Shown here: in pieces, positions 62,770-64,000 of the stretch
How the letters are laid out: the number at the start of each line of letters is the position of its first letter
How positions within the stretch are numbered: the stretch's first letter is position 1
Source: a candidate division FCPU426 bacterium
GTDB taxonomy: Bacteria > Oederibacteriota > Muellerivitia > Muellerivitales > Muellerivitaceae
Length of the DNA stretch: 64,000 nt
Direction of reading: 5' to 3'
Assembly: GCA_027452205.1 (NCBI GenBank)
Contig: DAIDGV010000021.1
Coordinates: 1 to 64,000 of the forward strand
Notes under the pieces: model-generated
Told to the model about the DNA's origin: nothing
What the model saw: the letters and a program-made list of their open reading frames with translations, nothing else
The model's database searches: none
Position numbers and translations under genes: made by a program

Positions 62770-62940
62770 TTAGAACGGCAAAACCAAAACCTTGAATAGC
62801 ATGTCGAGATAGTCGTTCACTTGTGTTGAAAATAAGGTCGCTATCCCGGAGAAAGCCAGCAAAACAACGGCGACAGTCAACAAATACTCCACCGAAGCCT
62901 GTGCGCGTGAATCGAATGTCATTCGTCGTAAGCTTTTCAT
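62770..62940 (-). CDS. Second small Flp-like pilin
   Basis: 56 aa from the ATG at 62940. The motif QASVEYLLTVAVVLLAFSG resembles a class III signal region, with Glu-Tyr at the expected positions after the cleavage site but Ala instead of Gly before it. A short tail NDYLDMLFKVLVLPF follows. It could be a minor pilin or a pseudopilin. TATAAT lies 7 nt before the ATG, so its message may be leaderless. It is the first gene of the minus-strand Tad series. Start choice among nearby Met codons is uncertain. Confidence 0.65.
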   Translation of the reverse strand: MKSLRRMTFDSRAQASVEYLLTVAVVLLAFSGIATLFSTQVNDYLDMLFKVLVLPF

Positions 62941-62947
62941 CGGCAAA

Positions 62948-62953
62948 ATTATA
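62948..62953 (-). promoter_or_regulatory. -10 box of the Tad operon
   Basis: On the minus strand TATAAT lies 7 nt before the ATG of the first Tad gene. No good -35 is present at 16-18 bp; TTGATT lies 20 bp upstream. The closeness to the start codon suggests a leaderless transcript, as also seen before the gene at 57335. Confidence 0.45.
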
Positions 62954-63093
62954 TTTAGTGGCCAACTTTTTAAAATCAAAAAACATATGGTTCAAGGTTT
63001 TGTTTACCCGGTCGCGTTACCTTCATGAAAACGTTTTGATGTTCCTGCGGTTGGGTAAAGGCGAGGTAAAACGTTAATTCGGGGGCAAAAGCC

Positions 63094-63121
63094 TTGAAAC
63101 GGAAAGGGCCTATGGTATAGT
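63094..63121 (+). promoter_or_regulatory. Promoter of the zinc-ribbon gene
   Basis: -35 TTGAAA (63094-63099), 16-bp spacer, -10 TATAGT (63116-63121), 31 bp before the ATG at 63153. GGAG lies 13 nt before the start. Confidence 0.6.
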
Positions 63122-63152
63122 TACTGCCATTCACAACGGAGATATCCGCGAA

Positions 63153-63593
63153 ATGAAATGCAGCAACTGCCACACCAAAAATGATCCCAAGAACAAGTAC
63201 TGCAAAGAATGTGGCGCTGACTTAAAAACACACCCGGAACACGCGCAAACAGTGACAAACTCAGAACTATACGGTAAAGAAGTCGAAGTTCTCTTCTATA
63301 TAGACACCTCGACGGGGAAGATCACCGGATTCGTCAATCCCACCGAAGACCAGATCAGCCGCTATAAAAAAGACGGCGTGGTCCAACGGGTCGTGGTCGA
63401 GGCCCCGGATCACGTTCATACCGACGAGAACGCCGGCGCGGTGCTGGCCTTTATCCGCCAAAGCAAAGAGTTCCTGGGCGAGGAATATGACGAGGCCGAT
63501 TACCGCAAACACTCGGTGGCCGACCTGAAAAAAGAATATTTACGTCTGTTCGAGAAGGTCCTGAAGGCCAAGGCCCAACGGGGCATGAAGTAA
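63153..63593 (+). CDS. Zinc-ribbon protein of unknown function
   Basis: 146 aa. The N-terminus MKCSNCHTKNDPKNKYCKEC has four cysteines in the CxxC-x12-CxxC spacing of a zinc ribbon (residues 3, 6, 17, 20). The rest is a soluble, charged alpha/beta region (about 40-105, with VLFYIDTSTGKITGF and VVEAPDHVHTDENAG) and a Lys-rich helix at the end. No membrane segment or catalytic motif is seen. I do not recognise the C-terminal family. It has its own promoter and lies 211 bp before mreB. Confidence 0.75.
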   Translation: MKCSNCHTKNDPKNKYCKECGADLKTHPEHAQTVTNSELYGKEVEVLFYIDTSTGKITGFVNPTEDQISRYKKDGVVQRVVVEAPDHVHTDENAGAVLAFIRQSKEFLGEEYDEADYRKHSVADLKKEYLRLFEKVLKAKAQRGMK

Positions 63594-63679
63594 CCATTCC
63601 GCTTCTGTCACGGCTCTTTTCGTCCTTATTTTCGACCCATCCGGCTCTCTTTTGCCTTCCGATCCGTCTGTATAAATTA

Positions 63680-64000
<321 letters not shown>

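Overview
The window reads as a chromosome segment from an uncultured, didermal (Gram-negative type) bacterium of roughly 55% GC. Signal peptides, an outer-membrane beta-barrel, a CpaC-type secretin and a lipoprotein support the double membrane. Eight very large secreted proteins end in a type IX-like sorting domain (YPNP start, LANGLYYFRV core, KLLVLR tail), each preceded by a Thr/Ser-rich linker. Such C-termini, together with a DUF4301 protein, point to the FCB group or to one of the candidate phyla that use similar C-terminal domains. The phylum cannot be fixed from this window alone.

Layout. Positions 1-871 hold the end of an IS3-family element and a complete antitoxin/PIN-toxin pair with a palindromic operator. 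Positions 872-1671 are repeats and a leader. Positions 1672-39103 form a surface-protein island. It contains a GH18-like barrel protein; a propeller plus L-type lectin protein; a GH76 mannanase; a BNR propeller plus lectin protein; an outer-membrane barrel; a GH16 glucanase with CBM6, malectin and CBM5/12; a GH18 chitinase; a giant DUF5060/GH-A plus GH18 protein; and an S53 protease plus Kelch protein. Interspersed are an acyltransferase, an AraC regulator, and a housekeeping-like trio (nitronate monooxygenase family, YwiC-like, heme-binding barrel). Dispersed CCACAGATG repeats and a conserved hairpin leader sit between several surface genes.

Positions 39104-53797 are mostly core genes: two paralogous TPR proteins with matching promoters, an ExeA-like ATPase, tRNA-Gly, tRNA-Cys, a DUF4301 protein, rfbB, ppa, tRNA-Val, thrS (without a TGS domain), infC-rpmI-rplT with a terminator-like leader and probable AUU start, a SpoU-type methyltransferase, pheS (without pheT) and a small membrane protein. 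Positions 53799-62940 are a minus-strand Tad/Flp pilus locus. It has two small pilins, three TadE/TadG-like proteins, CpaB, a CpaC secretin, accessory proteins and an unusual CpaE-CpaF fusion. A DUF192 lipoprotein on the other strand splits it. The window closes with a zinc-ribbon protein and the start of mreB.

How the genes may work together (inference). GH18 plus CBM5/12 (chitin), GH16 plus CBM6 (beta-1,3-glucan), GH76 (alpha-1,6-mannan), L-type lectins and an acid-type S53 protease together match the polymers of a fungal cell wall. The shared sorting domains suggest these enzymes are displayed on or released from the cell surface, and the Tad pili could provide adhesion. The secretion machinery for the sorting domain is not in the window.
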